Assembly: GCA_039931615.1 (NCBI GenBank)
Contig: JBDTRR010000020.1
Location: forward strand, 24,112 to 88,111
Length of the DNA: 64,000 nt
Direction of reading: 5' to 3'
Origin: JAHFUI01 sp039931615
GTDB taxonomy: Bacteria; Acidobacteriota; Vicinamibacteria; Vicinamibacterales; CAVVIG01
Below, piece by piece: positions 16,842 through 24,962 of the stretch (the first letter of the stretch is position 1; every line of letters starts with the position of its first letter). The notes below the pieces were generated by a model. The model saw only the letters and a program-made list of their open reading frames with translations, was not told where the DNA came from and made no database searches. A program made the position numbers and the translations under genes.

Positions 16842-16928
16842 CTGCCACGGTCCGGCCGACCAGCCTCCGCCAAGGCGACGGCGGTCCGCCGACGTTTCAT
16901 GCGAAGGCTCAAGCCGGACGCCAACGTA
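16842..16928. repeat. Family A variant with inserted module
   Basis: Starts CCACGGTCCGGCCGACC and ends CAAGCCGGACGCCAACGTACG. The middle holds CAGCCTCCGCCAAGGCGACGG, a module also seen at 12118-12205 and, degraded, near 45290. Confidence 0.55.
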
Positions 16929-16947
16929 CGAACAAAGTCAAGCTGGT

Positions 16948-18645
16948 TCATCGCGCCGCGATCGGCCGGACTGGCTGCCCCTCGCGCGCCGCGTAGAACC
17001 GGTCGGCCGGCAGACCCGCCGCCCTCTCGACCAGCCCGCTCGGCCATCTGATCTCCACCTGGTCGACACGCGCGGCCGTGCCCAGTCCGACGTGAACGCG
17101 GCGATCGTTGCTCGAGAGATAGCTCCCGCCGCTGCGCACCTCGGACACCTGGGTGCGCCCGCCCGCCGTCACGCGCACGACGGCGCCGATCGCGCCGCGA
17201 TTGCTCTTCGTGCCGGTGAGCCCGATCGTCATCCAGTGGCCGCCGCCGGCGGTCTCGTTGCGGATCAGCGTCGGGCGATCGTCCAGGTTGACGACCAGCA
17301 CGTCGATGTCGCCGTCGTTGTCGTAGTCGCCGAACGCGGCGCCGCGGCTCGACTTCTCGATCAGCAGGGCGCCGCCGACCTGTTCGGTGATTTCCTGGAA
17401 ACGCCGGGTGCCGAGGTTCTGGAACAGCTGCTTGCGCTGCAGATATCTCGTGCCCAGTCCGTGCCGGTCCACCTCGGGATAGATGTGCCCGTTGGCCGCG
17501 AACAGATCGAGCAGGCCGTTGTTGTCGACGTCGAAGAAGCCGACGCCCCAGCCCAGATAGCGGCCGGCCCCGAGGGCGACGCCCGACGAGTAGCTGGCAT
17601 CGGTGAAGAGCCCCGCCGCGCTGTTCTCGTAGAGCGTCGTGTAGTCGTGCGAGAAATGGGTGACGACGAGGTCGAAGTAGCCGTCGCCGTTGAAATCTCC
17701 GGCATCGACACCCATCCCGGCCTGCTCGCGGCCGTCGCCGCTCACCGCGACGCCGGCCAGCAGCCCGCTCTCTGAAAAGGTGCCGTTGTGGTTGTTGTGG
17801 AAGAGGAAGTTCGGCGTCGAATCGTTGGCGACGAAGATGTCCGGCCAGCCGTCGTTGTCGAGGTCGGTGAAGAGCACGCCGAAGCCGTAATAGCCGGGGT
17901 CCTTGATGCCGGCGGCCCGGGTGACGTCGGTGAACGCGCCGCGGCCGTTGTTGCGGTAGAGGACGTCGGGCTCGCCTGCCAGGCCCTTCGGACCGCAGGA
18001 GACGTCGACCGTCATGAACGTGCAGCCGGCCCCCGGCCCCCGCTTCGGAATCGCGCCCTCGTCGAACTTCACGTAGTTGGCGACATAGAGATCGACGTTC
18101 CCGTCGCGGTCGTAGTCGCCGAACGCGCAGCCAGTGCTCCAGTGCGTGTCGCCGACGCCGGCGGAGCGGGTGACGTCAGCGAACGTGCCGTTGCCGTTGT
18201 TGCGATACAGCACGTTCGGCCCCAGCACCGCCGTGATGTAGACATCGTCGAAGCCGTCGTTGTCGTAGTCGGCGACGCACGCGCCCATGCCCCAGCCGCG
18301 GCGCGACAGTCGGCCCGCCTCGGTGACATCGGTGAAGCGGCCGGAACCGTCATTGCGATACAGGGCGGCGAGGGGATCGCCCCCCTGCCTGGTCCGATCG
18401 CGCGTCGATCCGTTGACGATCAGCAGGTCGAGGTCGCCGTCGTTGTCGTAGTCGAACCACGCCGCGCCGCTGCCGACCTCGTCGACGATGTAGTCCTTGG
18501 CGGGGCCGCCGCAGATGTTCAGCAGCGTCACGCCGGCCTGCGCTGCGACGTCGACCAGCTTGATGGCGACATCGGCAGCGCGTGGACTGGCCGCGCCGAT
18601 CACGACAACGAGCAACGCGGCCCCCGATAGGGAAAGAGGCTTCAC
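16948..18645 (-). CDS. CRTAC1 family protein (FG-GAP repeats, ASPIC/UnbV domain)
   Basis: Exported protein of 565 aa. Signal peptide, then VCBS/FG-GAP beta-propeller repeats with calcium-binding-type D-x-D-x-DG loops (DYDNDGDLDLLIV, DYDRDGNVDLYVAN, DLDNDGWPDIFVAN, DYDNDGDIDVLVVN). The C-terminal ASPIC/UnbV domain covers roughly the last 90 residues (SNRGAIGAVVRV, SGGSYLSSNDRRVHVGLG, IRWPSG). The start is GTG at 18645, 18 bases after the quinoprotein stop, so the two form an operon. CRTAC1 proteins are secreted and of unsettled function in bacteria. The 3' side carries A and B repeats. Confidence 0.9.
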   Translation of the reverse strand: MKPLSLSGAALLVVVIGAASPRAADVAIKLVDVAAQAGVTLLNICGGPAKDYIVDEVGSGAAWFDYDNDGDLDLLIVNGSTRDRTRQGGDPLAALYRNDGSGRFTDVTEAGRLSRRGWGMGACVADYDNDGFDDVYITAVLGPNVLYRNNGNGTFADVTRSAGVGDTHWSTGCAFGDYDRDGNVDLYVANYVKFDEGAIPKRGPGAGCTFMTVDVSCGPKGLAGEPDVLYRNNGRGAFTDVTRAAGIKDPGYYGFGVLFTDLDNDGWPDIFVANDSTPNFLFHNNHNGTFSESGLLAGVAVSGDGREQAGMGVDAGDFNGDGYFDLVVTHFSHDYTTLYENSAAGLFTDASYSSGVALGAGRYLGWGVGFFDVDNNGLLDLFAANGHIYPEVDRHGLGTRYLQRKQLFQNLGTRRFQEITEQVGGALLIEKSSRGAAFGDYDNDGDIDVLVVNLDDRPTLIRNETAGGGHWMTIGLTGTKSNRGAIGAVVRVTAGGRTQVSEVRSGGSYLSSNDRRVHVGLGTAARVDQVEIRWPSGLVERAAGLPADRFYAAREGQPVRPIAAR

Positions 18646-18663
18646 CTGGACTGCCAGGGACTC

Positions 18664-20478
18664 CTATTCGACGCCGAACGCCAGCAGGACGTTGCCGGGA
18701 CGACCGCTCAGGCTGACGTAGCCCGAGCTGATGTAGAGCATCCCGTCGACGACGACCGCGCCGGGGCCGTCCATCGCACCGCCGTTGGCCTTGACGCCGT
18801 TGACGGTCGTGAACTCCTTGTTGGTGTCGAACTGCCAGACGATGGCGCCGTCGGCGCTGGCGTAGCCGCGCACGCCGCCGTCCTGCGAGACCGCGAACAC
18901 GACGCCGGGGATGGCCGTGACGGCAGCTCCCTGCCCGGCGCCGCAGCCGCGACCGGTGCCGCACAGTTTCTCGGCCGCGGGCTTGGACCACACCTCTTCA
19001 CCGGTGTCGATCTTGACCGCCCGCATGCCGCCCGGATTCTGCGGCGTGACGCCGAAATAGGCCTGCTTGTCATCGATGGCCAGCCCCCACTGTCCGCCGA
19101 ATCCGCTGCCCTGGCTGGTCTTGTAGCTCCACAGCACTTCGCCCTGCTTGTCCGGATCGAACGCATAGGCCATACCCGACTTGCTTTGCGCGATCAGCAC
19201 GTCCTGGCCGTTCGAACGCCTGGCCAGCACCGGCGCCATCGAGAAATCGTGATCGGCTCCGAGCTGTTCCGGACAGTTGGCGTTGTCCTTGACATTCGCC
19301 CGACAGCCGCCGGCCCAGACGTCGGGCAGGCCCGGCTGGCTGGCCCAGCGCAACTTGCCGGTGTCCATATCGAGCGCCAGCAGCGCGTCGGTCGTCCGCT
19401 GGAGCGGGTCGGAATAGCCGTTGCCGGTCGTCACGTAAATCAGGCGGCGCCTGGTGTCAACGGTCGGGGCGCCCCAGATGCCGCCGCCGGCCGGGCCCCA
19501 TTGCTGCACGCCCTCCTTGTTCTTGCCGCGCGGCTTCGGCTCCTCCGCGATCGAGTACGACTTCCACGCCACCTGGCCGGTGCTGGCATCGATCGCCGAG
19601 ACGCTGCCGCGGAACGTGCAGCACTCGTACTTCGCCGACCCCCCCTGCCCCTCTTCGCCCACGCCGGCCACCGGCACATACAGGCGGCCATTGAACAGCG
19701 TCGGCGATCCAGTGGACTTGGCGTACGGATGATCGTCGACCTTGCGCGACCAGATTTCCTTCCCGGTCGAGGCATCGACCGCGTAGGCGGTGGCGCTGCC
19801 ATCCGCGAAATAGACGGCGATGCCGGAGGCGCGTGCGGTCTTATACGGTCCCACCGAGAGTGCCGAGCGAACCCCGGCCTGGGCGTGGTAGCTCCAGTAG
19901 GTGCAGCCGGTCTTGGCGTTGAGGGCGTAGACGTCGCCGTTTTCGCTACCGACGAAGACGCGGCCGCCCAGCACCGCCGGCTGGGACCGCGCCGAGGTGA
20001 CGCCGGCAAATCCGAACGCCCATTTCAAGGTCAGCCTGGGTACCATCGCGGCAGTCAGACCGCTCCTGGCGCTGTAGCGGGTGTTGGTCACCCCGCTGCC
20101 CCACCCGTTCCAGCCGGACTCCAGCGCGGACGCCGGCAGCGCCGGCGCCGGCGAGGTACAGCGGCCGACGGTCGATGGCGGCGCCGGCGATCCGACCGGC
20201 CGCCCGGCGACGAAGCCGGCCACCGCCCGCCGCTCGGCATCGGTCAACGCCGACCCCTGCCGGAACATGCTGCCGCTGATCATGGCGGTGAGCACCGACT
20301 CCGGCGCGAACTGCCTCAACGCCTCCAGCTTGGGCGCCCGCGCGTCAGGAGCGGTCGAGGCGTGGCAGGACGCGCACGAGGCCTCGAAGACGGCGGCGCC
20401 GTCGGGAGTCTGGGCCGCGGCCGGCGCCGCCACACTGGCAACGCACGCAACGGCAAGGACGATGAGACCGGATCGCAT
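18664..20478 (-). CDS. PQQ-type quinoprotein with N-terminal haem c
   Basis: Periplasmic protein of 604 aa: signal peptide to about residue 22, a haem c domain (CASCH at 35-39), then an eight-bladed PQQ-like beta-propeller with blade motifs such as GCTYWSYHAQAGVRSALS, STGKEIWSRKVDDHP, DTGKLRWASQPGLP and DTGEEVWSKPAA. Domain order and the haem match polyvinyl-alcohol-dehydrogenase-type quinoproteins, which oxidise secondary alcohols and pass electrons to cytochrome c; the true substrate is unknown. ATG at 20478 has GGAGG 6 bases upstream. It follows the ankyrin gene of cassette 2 and precedes the CRTAC1 gene. Confidence 0.88.
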   Translation of the reverse strand: MRSGLIVLAVACVASVAAPAAAQTPDGAAVFEASCASCHASTAPDARAPKLEALRQFAPESVLTAMISGSMFRQGSALTDAERRAVAGFVAGRPVGSPAPPSTVGRCTSPAPALPASALESGWNGWGSGVTNTRYSARSGLTAAMVPRLTLKWAFGFAGVTSARSQPAVLGGRVFVGSENGDVYALNAKTGCTYWSYHAQAGVRSALSVGPYKTARASGIAVYFADGSATAYAVDASTGKEIWSRKVDDHPYAKSTGSPTLFNGRLYVPVAGVGEEGQGGSAKYECCTFRGSVSAIDASTGQVAWKSYSIAEEPKPRGKNKEGVQQWGPAGGGIWGAPTVDTRRRLIYVTTGNGYSDPLQRTTDALLALDMDTGKLRWASQPGLPDVWAGGCRANVKDNANCPEQLGADHDFSMAPVLARRSNGQDVLIAQSKSGMAYAFDPDKQGEVLWSYKTSQGSGFGGQWGLAIDDKQAYFGVTPQNPGGMRAVKIDTGEEVWSKPAAEKLCGTGRGCGAGQGAAVTAIPGVVFAVSQDGGVRGYASADGAIVWQFDTNKEFTTVNGVKANGGAMDGPGAVVVDGMLYISSGYVSLSGRPGNVLLAFGVE

Positions 20479-20580
20479 AACCAACCTCCAGAGGGCTTCC
20501 GCGGCGGACGCCTGTTGTTTGTGTCCCGGATAGCGTACGCGCAACCGCCACCGCGGCGAAGGAATTTCGTCTTGATCGGA

Positions 20581-22071
20581 TCATGGCAGCTGGCGAAGAG
20601 CGCCGGGCCCGGCTTCACCTGTCAACTGTTGAAGCAGGGCAATGGTGCTGGCTCGCTCACGCCGCGCCGAAGCGGCATCGAGCGGCGTGCGGCCCTGCCG
20701 GTTCTTGAGGTCCAGCCTGGCGCCGTGGGCCGCCAGGTAGCGGACGACCGCGTCGGCGCCGCGCGCCGCCGCCGCGTGCAGCGCCGTGTCGCCGGCGTCG
20801 TTGGCGGCGTTGATGTCGGCGCCGAGCGACAGGCACAACGCGATCGCGGCGATGGCGCCCTCGTCTGTGCTGCGATCGCGCGTCGGGAAGGCGCCGCCGC
20901 CGTCGCGCCAGCCGGTTCCCGCGGCCAGCATCGCCGCGGTGGTCCGATTCTTCAAGGTGCGTGCAGGATCGGCGCCGTGCTCCTGCAGCAGACGCATCAG
21001 GACGACATCGCCGCCCTTGGCCGCCCGCATGAACGGGGTCGCCCTGTCGCCGAGTCCGGGATCGCCGGCGGTATGGTTTCTCTGCAGCAGCGGGGCCGTC
21101 AGCGCCGCGTTCGGATCGGCGCCATGCGCCAGCAGTGCCTTGACCATCGCAACCTCGTCGAGGCGGCCGGAGGGTTTGGGATCCGGCCGTCCCTGCATCC
21201 ACGGCAGCGTGTGCATGTCCACCGCGGCGTAGAGCGCCGCCATGCCGGTGCGATCGACCCGGTTGGCGTCGGCGCCGGCCTCGAGCAGCGCCAGCCCGAC
21301 GTCGAAGTGCGCGTTGATGATCGCCAGCATCAGCGGCGTGATGCCGTCGGGGCCGGCAGCGTTCAGGTCGGCGCCGCCGTCGGCGAGCGCGCGCGTCGCG
21401 GCCAGCGCGCCCTCGCGGGCGGCAAACATCAGCGCGGTCCAGCCCCCTTTTGGGAACTCCATCGTGATCAGGCCGATGCCGGCAGCGGTGAGCGTCGGAA
21501 TGGTCGAGAGCGCCGACCGCGCGTCGGCGTTCGCCCCGTGCGCCAGCAGCGTCTGCACCGCCGCCGCATGGTCGTGCGCGGCCGCCCACATCAGCGCCGT
21601 CTCGCCCAGCCACGCTTCGCTGAGGTTGGCGTCCGCGCCGTGCGACAGCAGCGCCTCGACCGCGGCCGCCCGCCCGGTGCGCGCCGCCGTCATCAGGACC
21701 GTCTGGCCGTCGCGCGGCGCGGCATTGGCGTCGGCGCCTGCCGCCACCAGCGCCTCGATGATCGCAGCGTTGCCGTTGGTCGCAGCGAGCGAAAGCGGCG
21801 TGATCCCGTAGCGGTTGGCGGCATCGGCCGCGGCGCCGGCGCCGAGCAGCAGGCGCACCGTTTCCAGATCGTCGGCGCGCACCGCCCAGTGCAGCGCCGA
21901 GGTGCCGTCCGCCTCCCGTGCCTGCGCCATCGCCGGCTGTTTCAGCAGGGCGCGCACGGCGTCCCGATTGCCGGCCTTGACCGCCTCGAGCAGGCGCGCC
22001 CCGCTGCCGGCCGCGCTCAGGGCGACGGCCGACACCAGCACGAAGCCCGCCACCGAGACGAGCGATTTCAT
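20581..22071 (-). CDS. exported ankyrin-repeat protein (cassette 2)
   Basis: Protein of 496 aa: signal peptide (VSVAGFVLVSAVALSAAGS), then ankyrin repeats through to about residue 480, with the same mid-protein insertion (AALYAAVDMHTLPWMQGRP...KPSGR) as the other three paralogues. ATG at 22071 with GGAG 5 bases upstream; the open frame runs further back only because of a palindromic repeat. Here it is 93 bases after the preceding DUF1552-type stop, while in cassettes 1, 3 and 4 the gap is 2 to 13 bases; the extra space is a Family A insertion. Confidence 0.9.
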   Translation of the reverse strand: MKSLVSVAGFVLVSAVALSAAGSGARLLEAVKAGNRDAVRALLKQPAMAQAREADGTSALHWAVRADDLETVRLLLGAGAAADAANRYGITPLSLAATNGNAAIIEALVAAGADANAAPRDGQTVLMTAARTGRAAAVEALLSHGADANLSEAWLGETALMWAAAHDHAAAVQTLLAHGANADARSALSTIPTLTAAGIGLITMEFPKGGWTALMFAAREGALAATRALADGGADLNAAGPDGITPLMLAIINAHFDVGLALLEAGADANRVDRTGMAALYAAVDMHTLPWMQGRPDPKPSGRLDEVAMVKALLAHGADPNAALTAPLLQRNHTAGDPGLGDRATPFMRAAKGGDVVLMRLLQEHGADPARTLKNRTTAAMLAAGTGWRDGGGAFPTRDRSTDEGAIAAIALCLSLGADINAANDAGDTALHAAAARGADAVVRYLAAHGARLDLKNRQGRTPLDAASARRERASTIALLQQLTGEAGPGALRQLP

Positions 22072-22102
22072 CGAAACTCCGATCCGTCCGGCGAGTCGCT
22101 CA

Positions 22103-22147
22103 AGAGGCGGACCGTCACGGTCCGCCTGAAGGCGGACACTACGTACA
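22103..22147. repeat. Family A repeat inside cassette 2
   Basis: GGCGGACCGTCACGGTCCGCC with CTGAAGGCGGACACTACGTA. It separates the chimeric gene from its ankyrin partner. Confidence 0.75.
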
Positions 22148-22164
22148 TTGGAACACGCCACCGC

Positions 22165-23289
22165 CTAGAGATCCACGCGTCCGTTACTCTCGCCCAGCCG
22201 GTCGAGCGGACAATCGAACTTGTTCGCGACATCCAGCCAGAAATTCGCCATCGGCACCCGCTCGCCGGCGACGATGTGACGATTGCCCTGGAGCCGCCCG
22301 GTTCCGTTGCCGACCGCAATCACCGACATCGGGTACGGCGAATGGCCGTTCCCTTCGCCCATGCCGCCGCCATAGAAGATCATCGAGTGATCGAGCAGCG
22401 AGCCGTCGCCGTCCGGGATCGCACGCAACCGGCCCAGGAACTTCGCGAACAGGCCGACGTGGTAGGTATTGATCCGGGTGTGCGCGGCGACCTTGCCGGG
22501 CTCGTTGGCGTGGTGCGAGATGGCGTGGTGCGGCTCGCTCAGATCGAGTTGCGTGTAGGTGCGGTTGCTGAGCTCGCGGCCCAGCATGAACGTGAACACC
22601 CGGGTCAGATCGGTCTGGTAGGCGACCGTCAACAGATCGAACATCAGCGCGACGTGCTCCTCGAACGATTCGGGCACACCGAGCGGCGCCTCGAGCGACG
22701 TGACGTCGCGGCCGTTGCGCGCCTCGGTGCGCTGAATCCGGCGCTCGATCTCCCGGATGTCGTCGAGGTAGTCGCCGAGCTTGCCGCGATCGCCGGCGCT
22801 CAGATCCCGCTGCAGGCGCGCGGTTTCGGCGGCGATCGAATCGAGGATGCTGCGGTCCCCCTGCATCCGCGCACGACGCTGCGCCGGCGTGCCGGCCCGC
22901 CCGAACATCCGTTCGAACACCACCCGCGGATTGATTTCCATCGGCTGCGGGGTCGTCGCGCCGGTCCACGAGACCGTGTTCATGTACGCGCAGCTGTTCG
23001 TGCCCGCGCGCAGCCTGCGGACGACCTTTTCCCAGGTCTCGACCGAATCCGACACGTGCGCCAGGTCCATCCGGTCGAGCACCAGCCCGGCGGTCCTGAC
23101 GCGCTCGTTGTGGCACGGTACGCAATACTGAGTCAGCGTGGACTGAGTCAGCGTGGCGCCAGGCAGCGCGACCGCAGCCGGGGAACCGGCGGCCGCGACG
23201 TCGCGTTGGGATGAGGCCTGCAGCACGCTCCACCCGGCGGATAGAATCAAGCCCGCCGCGACCGGCAGCCGGACAGCCCGGATCAGCAT
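22165..23289 (-). CDS. DUF1592-DUF1552 deletion fusion (cassette 2)
   Basis: A 374-aa chimera in one open frame. Residues 1 to about 96 match the N-terminus of the DUF1592 proteins: Sec signal peptide, then CVPCHNERVRTAG (haem motif at 56-60), then WEKVVRRLRAGT. From SCAYMNTVSWTG onward it matches DUF1552 to the normal end (EINPRVVFERMFG, EPHHAISHH, DGSLLDHSMIFYGGG). The Tat signal and first ~135 residues of DUF1552, and about 730 residues of DUF1592, are missing. The join is near 22997-23003. The product would be Sec-exported with one haem. It may be expressed or simply a fossil; the frame is intact to the stop. Confidence 0.88.
   Translation of the reverse strand: MLIRAVRLPVAAGLILSAGWSVLQASSQRDVAAAGSPAAVALPGATLTQSTLTQYCVPCHNERVRTAGLVLDRMDLAHVSDSVETWEKVVRRLRAGTNSCAYMNTVSWTGATTPQPMEINPRVVFERMFGRAGTPAQRRARMQGDRSILDSIAAETARLQRDLSAGDRGKLGDYLDDIREIERRIQRTEARNGRDVTSLEAPLGVPESFEEHVALMFDLLTVAYQTDLTRVFTFMLGRELSNRTYTQLDLSEPHHAISHHANEPGKVAAHTRINTYHVGLFAKFLGRLRAIPDGDGSLLDHSMIFYGGGMGEGNGHSPYPMSVIAVGNGTGRLQGNRHIVAGERVPMANFWLDVANKFDCPLDRLGESNGRVDL
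23127..23156. repeat. 15-bp tandem repeat, two copies
   Basis: Two perfect copies of ACTGAGTCAGCGTGG inside the chimeric gene. They encode a duplicated five-residue unit just before the haem motif (TLTQSTLTQYC). Confidence 0.85.
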
Positions 23290-23368
23290 GTGCCCGATCT
23301 GATGACGATCCGATAGCGCAATTCTCCGGACTTTATCATCGAACGCGGCTGGTCGGGCATCCGCCACA

Positions 23369-23374
23369 TATAAT
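23369..23374 (+). promoter_or_regulatory. -10 box for the MBL-fold gene
   Basis: A perfect TATAAT (context CCACATATAATCCG) 34 bases before the GTG. No convincing -35 is seen at 16-18 bases, so an activator or alternative upstream contact is possible. The same 118-base gap must also drive the divergent cassette 2. Confidence 0.5.
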
Positions 23375-23407
23375 CCGCTCACTGGGATCTTCAACAAGAG
23401 GAGGCGC

Positions 23408-24313
23408 GTGGTGAAACGGGCGTTGGTGCTGGCGGCGGTCATGGTAATCGGCGGACTGTCGCTGTTGACGGCGGGATCGCAAGATCGGCCGCCGTCCCCG
23501 GGACCGAAAGTCGTGGAGCTGCAGAAGCTCAAAGACAATCTGTATCTGCTGACCGGCGGCGGCGGGAACTCGCTGTTCCTCGTGACGGAGCTCGGCGTCG
23601 TCCTGGTCGACACCAAGCTCGCCGGCTGGGGCCAGTCGGTACTCGACAAGATACGGACGGTCACCCCGAAGGCGGTGGCGACCATCATCAACACCCACGC
23701 CCACGGCGATCACACGGGCAGCAACGAGTTCTTTCCGACCTCGGTCGAGATCATCGCCCAGGACAATACGCGCCTGAACATGGACAGGATGGAGGCGTTC
23801 AAGGGCGTCAAGGTGAATTTCCTCCCGAAGCTGATGTTCAGGGAGAAGATGACCCTCGGCAGCGGCAAGGATCGGATCGACCTCTTCTACTTCGGGCCGG
23901 GCCACACCGGCGGCGATGCCTGGGTGGTCTTCCCCACGCTCCGCATCATGCACGCCGGCGATCTGATCGGCGGCCGGCAGCTGCCGGCGATCGACCTCGA
24001 CAACGGCGGCAGCGGCCTCGCCTATCCCGAGACGCTGGCGAAGGCCGCGGCCGCGATCAAGAACGTCGACACGATCGTTCCTGGCCACGGGGCCCCGGCC
24101 CCGTTCAAGGACCTCCAGGACTACGTCCAGCTGACCCGGAATTTTCGCGACGCGGTGGTCTCCGGATACAACCACGGCATGAGCATCAGCGCGATCGCCG
24201 ACGGATGGAAGGTCCCCGAGACGAGCCGCGACTTCACGGCGCCGCCCGATCGCGTCAGAGCGAACGTCCAGGCAATCGTCGCCGAGCTGACGAAGTCCCA
24301 GCCCCAACCGTGA
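23408..24313 (+). CDS. secreted MBL-fold metallo-hydrolase
   Basis: Protein of 301 aa. Signal peptide (GGLSLLTAGS), then a metallo-beta-lactamase fold. The zinc motif THAHGDHTGS places His97, His99, Asp101 and His102; further ligands are in GPGHTGGD, HAGDL and VPGHG. This is a two-zinc hydrolase fold; the class is too broad to give a substrate. The start is GTG: 23408 has AGGAGG 3 bases away, the next GTG at 23411 has it at 6 bases and may be the real one. Divergent from cassette 2, on the opposite strand to its neighbours. Confidence 0.88.
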   Translation: MVKRALVLAAVMVIGGLSLLTAGSQDRPPSPGPKVVELQKLKDNLYLLTGGGGNSLFLVTELGVVLVDTKLAGWGQSVLDKIRTVTPKAVATIINTHAHGDHTGSNEFFPTSVEIIAQDNTRLNMDRMEAFKGVKVNFLPKLMFREKMTLGSGKDRIDLFYFGPGHTGGDAWVVFPTLRIMHAGDLIGGRQLPAIDLDNGGSGLAYPETLAKAAAAIKNVDTIVPGHGAPAPFKDLQDYVQLTRNFRDAVVSGYNHGMSISAIADGWKVPETSRDFTAPPDRVRANVQAIVAELTKSQPQP

Positions 24314-24388
24314 CCGTGGCCGGAGGCGCGCTACGAGTTGTGTTCGGACGGGGGACTCTCCCCGTGGGGAGCTCTCGTCGCCGGCGAT

Positions 24389-24931
24389 TCAGGGGCGAGG
24401 GCCGAGCGCAGACGGCACGTAGGTCCGCATCCTGATGCGCCACCCTTCGGCGGTCTTCGCGTAGACATCCTCGAAGTGTCCGCCGGTGCGGATGGCGCCG
24501 GGGTTGGTCCCTTCCGCGATGTCGATGCCGACGACGTAGACGCGGCCGGTGGCGCCCTGCGGCGCGGCCTGGATGATGTGGTTGAGGACGAAGTGGTGGA
24601 CCCATAACGGTCCCTGGTTCGTGACGTCGCTCCTGGCGAAAGCCGCCAGCTTGTCCCGGCCCTTGACCTCGGACGCGCCACCAGCGCCGGTCCGAAGCGC
24701 GCCGTCCGCGGTAAACAGCCTGGCGTAGGCGTCGCCGTTGTCCGCAACACTGTCGAGCGCGTAGGACGACTGCGCCACGAGCTGTTGAATCTCCAGGTAG
24801 TCCCGGGCCGTGAGCGCTGTCCCTCGAGGGCCCTCCTTCGCACCGCGCTGAGGCGCGGCGAGCGGCGCGGCCGCGAACAGGCCGGCGCCGAGGACGCACG
24901 CCATGACGACCGGCGCCGTTCGATTCACCAT
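24389..24931 (-). CDS. secreted NTF2/SnoaL-like protein
   Basis: Protein of 180 aa: signal peptide (VVMACVLGAGLFAAAPLAA), then a single NTF2-like domain: LTARDYLEIQQLVAQSSYALD, GDAYARLFTADGALR, HFVLNHIIQAAPQGATGRVY, DIAEGTNPGAIRTGGHFEDVYAKT. The Tyr of the Tyr-x4-Asp pair is Ser here (SSYALD). AGGAG lies 8 bases before the ATG. Last gene of a co-directional run of four NTF2-like genes (27866 to 24389) with gaps of 19 to 31 bases. Confidence 0.82.
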   Translation of the reverse strand: MVNRTAPVVMACVLGAGLFAAAPLAAPQRGAKEGPRGTALTARDYLEIQQLVAQSSYALDSVADNGDAYARLFTADGALRTGAGGASEVKGRDKLAAFARSDVTNQGPLWVHHFVLNHIIQAAPQGATGRVYVVGIDIAEGTNPGAIRTGGHFEDVYAKTAEGWRIRMRTYVPSALGPRP

Positions 24932-24962
24932 CTCACGATCTCCTGGTCAAATCAGGACGTCG

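Noticed and set aside
19186..23214. Very long plus-strand open frame opposite the quinoprotein, ankyrin and chimeric genes
   Set aside because: It is an antisense shadow caused by high GC at third positions. It is Arg/Gly/His-rich with no motif, while the minus strand carries clear families.
23290..23694. Extended N-terminus for the chimeric gene beyond ATG 23289
   Set aside because: The upstream codons lie antisense to the MBL-fold gene and lack a signal peptide; ATG 23289 starts a proper one.
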